Below are positions 60,387 through 64,000 of a stretch of 64,000 bases of DNA, one piece after another. A program made the translations under genes and the position numbers. Position 1 is the stretch's first letter. Each line of letters opens with the position of its first letter. The notes under the pieces are model-generated. The model did no database searches. It worked only from the letters and a program-made list of their open reading frames with translations, and was not told where the DNA came from. This stretch comes from Metridium senile (lineage: Eukaryota > Cnidaria > Anthozoa > Actiniaria > Metridiidae). The stretch covers positions 11,703,655-11,767,654 of the forward strand of contig OX459104.1 of NCBI GenBank assembly GCA_949775045.1. Reading direction: 5' to 3'.

Positions 60387-62316
60387 AGAGCGAGTCCGCG
60401 TGAAAACCATGCAGACCAGTCTACACCGTACACCACCGATTTTCTTCAAACTTAGCTCGATTGTACATCTTAGTTAACTTATTACTTTGGTGATTTTTTT
60501 TGGCTTTAAATTAAAAAGGCTTAAAGTTACAACCGTTTGAGTATTTTACCCTAAAACGGTCAAAATTTCCATAAAATATACCCAAAGTTTTACGGCCTCG
60601 TATTGCCTTTGCAGATTGTTTCCTGCACCAATATTCTGCCCACGTTTAGCACATTATCGTATTAGTACTTTGAGTTGAATAAAAAGTCGTGAAACAAATA
60701 TTGGGTTGTTTTATAAAGGGTTGAGTTATTGCTATTTTTCAGCTTTGACGAAAAGTGTAACAATATACTCTAGAAAAGAGCTATTTGCACCTATCCGGCA
60801 GTTATTCATATAACTTTGAAACCTTTATCAGATAGTATGATGATAGAGACAATGTTTTATCGAAAAAAAAGTCTGTAAAGTATTTATTTTTCAAGCGAAA
60901 AATAACTAAGAAAATGATGAAATTTACATTGTTTGAAGTTGTCACGTGACAAAACTAAATATACAACAAATCTACAACACGCTAAATATGATCCCAATAT
61001 AATGATAAGAATCATAAGAATCAATTATATGAGTTAAAAAAATGATATTCATCATTATATAAGATAATGTTACAACAAATAACTAAGTTTTAGGCTTGTA
61101 AGCCGAATACAGTAATGTTTTGTCTGTCTACCTTCGGCTTTCCTATGTCTGGTAAAAACGATATTTCATAATATTTTTGTCACAATATTATCATTTTTTG
61201 AAATAAAATAATTTTTACAGTATTAGAATTATGCATTTATTAACCTCACACACAACATGTCAAAGAAATTATTGAACTCATGCGGTTGCTAAAAAGAAAA
61301 ACAGACAAAGTAACAGTGTACTATATAAAACTATGTAACCTTTTTGATTTACTATTTTCCAGGGATATGAATACGTTTTCATAAAAATATATTGTTAAAG
61401 TTCTAGCAAGACACATTTTAATAAAAGACATATATTTTGCTTCAAGTGTTCTCTTTGTTGTTTTGCATAAATTTGAAATTGACATTCGACTAATTGGCAT
61501 GTTTGGTAGACACCGACATTAATTCTCATTTTACGTGCATTAGTTGAGGTTAATTTTGACATACAGTAATTATTTTATGGCGGTTTTCTCTTTTCACAAT
61601 CTTTCTGTGGAAAATTATGGAAGTTCTCGAAGAAACAATGACACCTGTTTTGTTTTGCTACCTTTAAAATCTTGTACAAAGATTATCTGCGCACCCATCT
61701 ACTTGGCTGTTTAAAAACTTCCTCCAAAGATGTGAAGTACGAGTGGGAACTTTGTCTTTTAAGAGCTGGTGTTTTTAAAACTGAAAATACAGATGATATG
61801 ACAATATGTCCGCTGCATAGAGACCACTTTGGTTTAGGCTGGCGTCCCAGTCGAGTCTGTAAGCATTCTCCACACGATTCTAAACAAAAGCCTGCCAGAG
61901 GTGGACATGCAAAGCGTATTTCTCAAGAGATATTCGAAACATGGTGAATGTTATGCGAAATTGGTCAAGGTATTGTTACATTAAGTAAGGGTTGCATTTT
62001 CGATCCCATCTGAGTTTCGGTGAAATTAAAAATATTAAATAGTTTATTATTTATAGAATTTTCATTGAATGCTATATATATTGACAACTAGTATTGAAGA
62101 GCTTTGAATTGAGGCGTTTCTTTTTTACGTTGAGATATCTAGAGAGTGAATAAGATGAATCTGGATTACCATCGATTATTAAGTATTAAAATACTTGCCA
62201 TTCCCGCCAAACGACTGTGAAGCGATTCTCTTCCGTCAATCAAACATAATTGGTCTAGTCTAGTGATAATTACTATAAACAACTGACAATGTGAACAAAA
62301 AAAACAGCTAGGTAAA
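60387..62316. repeat. Copy 2 of the 1.9-kb direct duplication, uninterrupted
   Basis: Matches 32884-33046 plus 34834-36630 in order. Landmarks are GCGAGTCCGCGTGAAAACCA, CACTATCTTTGCC-type flanks, TCTGTCTACCTTCGGCTTTC and TATCTAGAGAGTGAATAAG. It contains the better-preserved Cys/His exon. Confidence 0.8.
61672..61947 (+). CDS. Cys/His-rich module fragment, likely transposon-associated
   Basis: An open frame of 91 codons. Visible pattern: KYEWELCLLRAGVFKTEN, CPLHRDHFGLGWRPSRVC, KHSPHD, then KKPAR-like GGHAKRISQEIFETW. The CPLHR...GLGWR...C.H..H spacing suggests a zinc-binding module that I know from uncharacterised cnidarian proteins. There is no partner exon nearby that I can join with confidence. 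The decayed counterpart at 35930-36235 shows the module was copied with its surrounding 1.9 kb. Function unknown. Confidence 0.4.
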   Translation: MYKDYLRTHLLGCLKTSSKDVKYEWELCLLRAGVFKTENTDDMTICPLHRDHFGLGWRPSRVCKHSPHDSKQKPARGGHAKRISQEIFETW

Positions 62317-62513
62317 AAATATTATTACTCGGGATTCCTGTGGAATCACCGAGTTTAGGATTCGGCATTGTTATTTTTCGTCGTCGTCGCCAAAATGCCG
62401 CGCACGCGCAGTATGGTCGAAGTTCTGAGTTACGTCATTCACGTGATCAGAACTCGTGGCGAGGCGTCCATTTTGCTTCTCGCTTTGACAGTGGAGTAAT
62501 TAGTTTTCAAGGT

Positions 62514-62735
62514 ATGGATTCAACGTCTTTAAATACGCTCAAATCGCTTACAAATTCACACACCATTCGCGGTATAGCCACACTAAAAGATGTCGAGCGT
62601 TTTCGTAAAGGGCATTTAGAGAGATACCGCGAATTTATCGTGAAACTGCCTATCGCCGGTGAAACTTATCGTGAACTATCTATCAAACAAGCTACCTATC
62701 TATTCAAAAGAGACTTATATTTCAGCTTATACTAA
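62514..62735 (+). CDS. Small ORF directly upstream of the 2A/protease frame
   Basis: 73 codons from the ATG after TTTTCAAGGT (a longer in-frame start exists at 62340). The product is rich in charged residues (DVERFRKGHLERYREFIVKL) and ends at 62735. The next frame is open without a stop from about 62675, so the two overlap by about 60 bases. The reading appears to continue across (LTLEAQRTQLQNLNKG in the new frame). This could be one protein with a frameshift, a programmed shift, or two separate ORFs of the same element. Confidence 0.4.
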   Translation: MDSTSLNTLKSLTNSHTIRGIATLKDVERFRKGHLERYREFIVKLPIAGETYRELSIKQATYLFKRDLYFSLY

Positions 62736-62869
62736 CTCTAGAAGCACAACGAACTCAACTGCAGAATTTGAACAAAGGTCTACCGAGCAAAAAACGAGGA
62801 TTGCAAGCATTTACTACCTGTGTTTACAGTCAACCATGTGACTCTCAAAGCAAGGCGACCTTCTCAAAC

Positions 62870-64000
62870 ATGAACACTTCTTTCGTACTCATAATAATGC
62901 TAAGTACATTGCTTCTTTTATTACTTTTAATTCAAGGAAATATTTTCTGTTTTCCCTATTTAATATTAGTAACTTTATTAGGGTACAAAACAGTCAACTT
63001 CTTCGACAATCACTGCTATACTCAAACTGTTGTCATTTCATCGTTTAGTGATTGTGATATGTTAGATACGACTAGTTGTTTGACTGTACATGTATATAAT
63101 GATGCAGAAGTCACAATACAGATTACAAATAATACCAGATCTCGTTATTCAAGGTTTGTTTATTATAATTATAGACATGTACGTTATCATCGTAATCGTG
63201 AACCAAGTAGAATACCAACACGATTAATAAGGCGTTTAGACACCAAAAGTAGAAAGCTTAGACGGGTTGTTTATCATAGAATACGCCTAAATGTACCCAG
63301 GTCTTCTAAGTTACATAATTATATCAACTGTGTAAAGGTTAAAAGCAAGCATTTTATATCAAAGTTCAAGAGGATTGGAACGTATACTCGAGCATTTATT
63401 TCTCAAAGAAGGTTCAAATGTAAAGCTAGTCGGTATATATCTTTGCTTTCTTGTGATAGACCGATGTCTCTTTATAAGACTCAGTCACATGTGATGAATT
63501 ACTGTCAGTCTAAACTATATAATGATATAGAGAAGAATCCTGGTCCTAATAATACACTATATGTTGATGCAAGCAAGACAATAACAGCACCATATAGCCA
63601 AGGTAATGCTTTCATCTTTGGACAAAATGCAGGACAACAATGTGTTGCAATGAGTTTATGTTCTTTAATATATAATGACAATCATGGAATTAATTCATCA
63701 AGTGATCTTGTAAAGATAATGAACATTGGAAATCAGTTATATACACGATTATCGCAATCAGCAAAACAGTCATTTCTCATGCAATCAGAACTACCAACAA
63801 TTTTAAATGTGTTTGATACTGATTATGAACTTCAATATAGTAAGAGTTTTACAAGTAATCTACAACAAGAAACTATAATAGAAGGATATGAAAACTTCAC
63901 TTCATTACAAACAGCATTCCAATCTTTAATGTCTGACAATTTTACCAATTTCATATTAACAATAGGGTGTACTGCTGTTGCTATATATTGTCATGGAGAT
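62870..64000 (+). CDS. Partial transposon ORF: basic region, 2A ribosome-skipping motif, cysteine-protease-like domain
   Basis: 377 codons without a stop, running off the window. The first ATG is at 62870, although the frame is open from about 62675. Residues 4-35 are strongly hydrophobic. Residues about 80-200 are very basic. Residues 219-226 are DIEKNPGP, the conserved core of 2A peptides, where the ribosome skips the final Gly-Pro bond and releases two products. The downstream product would start at P226 and contains GQNAGQQCVAMSL with candidate nucleophile C258, like the active-site segment of OTU/C76-type cysteine proteases. I associate such proteins with Helitron-like elements of cnidarians and other invertebrates. 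The His-containing half, and any Rep/helicase, lie beyond the edge. Assignment to Helitron is inference; the 2A motif is seen directly. Confidence 0.7.
   Translation, partial: MNTSFVLIIMLSTLLLLLLLIQGNIFCFPYLILVTLLGYKTVNFFDNHCYTQTVVISSFSDCDMLDTTSCLTVHVYNDAEVTIQITNNTRSRYSRFVYYNYRHVRYHRNREPSRIPTRLIRRLDTKSRKLRRVVYHRIRLNVPRSSKLHNYINCVKVKSKHFISKFKRIGTYTRAFISQRRFKCKASRYISLLSCDRPMSLYKTQSHVMNYCQSKLYNDIEKNPGPNNTLYVDASKTITAPYSQGNAFIFGQNAGQQCVAMSLCSLIYNDNHGINSSSDLVKIMNIGNQLYTRLSQSAKQSFLMQSELPTILNVFDTDYELQYSKSFTSNLQQETIIEGYENFTSLQTAFQSLMSDNFTNFILTIGCTAVAIYCHGD

Overview
The window is AT-rich animal DNA that best fits a cnidarian, most likely a sea anemone or other anthozoan. The evidence is a secreted protein with alternating papilin-type CC modules and ShKT domains, a thrombospondin/von Willebrand A matrix protein, an intronless class A GPCR, GT-AG introns, and a dense mix of palindromic DNA transposons, tRNA-derived SINEs and Penelope-like elements. 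The species cannot be fixed from the sequence alone.

Three host genes can be supported. (1) 6050-13802, plus strand: six exons, all joined in phase 1, encoding a 264-residue prepro-protein with two CC/ShKT pairs. (2) 24811-25920, plus strand: an intact single-exon GPCR of 369 residues. (3) 46359-39465, minus strand: seven exons giving an exactly in-frame 590-residue protein with a signal peptide, a Cys-rich module, four TSP1 repeats and a vWA domain with an intact MIDAS motif.

The main structural event is an inverted duplication. The left arm (about 12978-20205) and right arm (about 24710-28420) carry the same GPCR, a tail-derived remnant and the last ShKT exon. In the left arm the GPCR is a pseudogene, cut by a 2.0-kb insertion and frameshifted at TM7. 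In the right arm the receptor is intact, but the ShKT exon is an orphan. The right arm ends at a 7-bp microhomology followed by a third copy of an internal segment, which points to template switching.

Most of the rest is mobile DNA. It includes several foldback elements with termini resembling TTAAGGNGGNTC, MITEs with clear terminal inverted repeats, two SINE families, a truncated LINE (52.7-53.3 kb), a Penelope-like element with an internal inversion (53.5-54.5 kb), a Penelope-derived palindrome (37.7-38.8 kb), a 1.9-kb direct duplication (32.9-36.6 and 60.4-62.3 kb) and three copies of a 1.1-1.4-kb non-coding repeat (48.6-55.6 kb). The right edge (62870-64000) is a long open frame that runs off the window. 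It carries a 2A ribosome-skipping motif followed by a cysteine-protease-like segment of a type I associate with Helitron-like transposons. It is the most unusual coding feature here.
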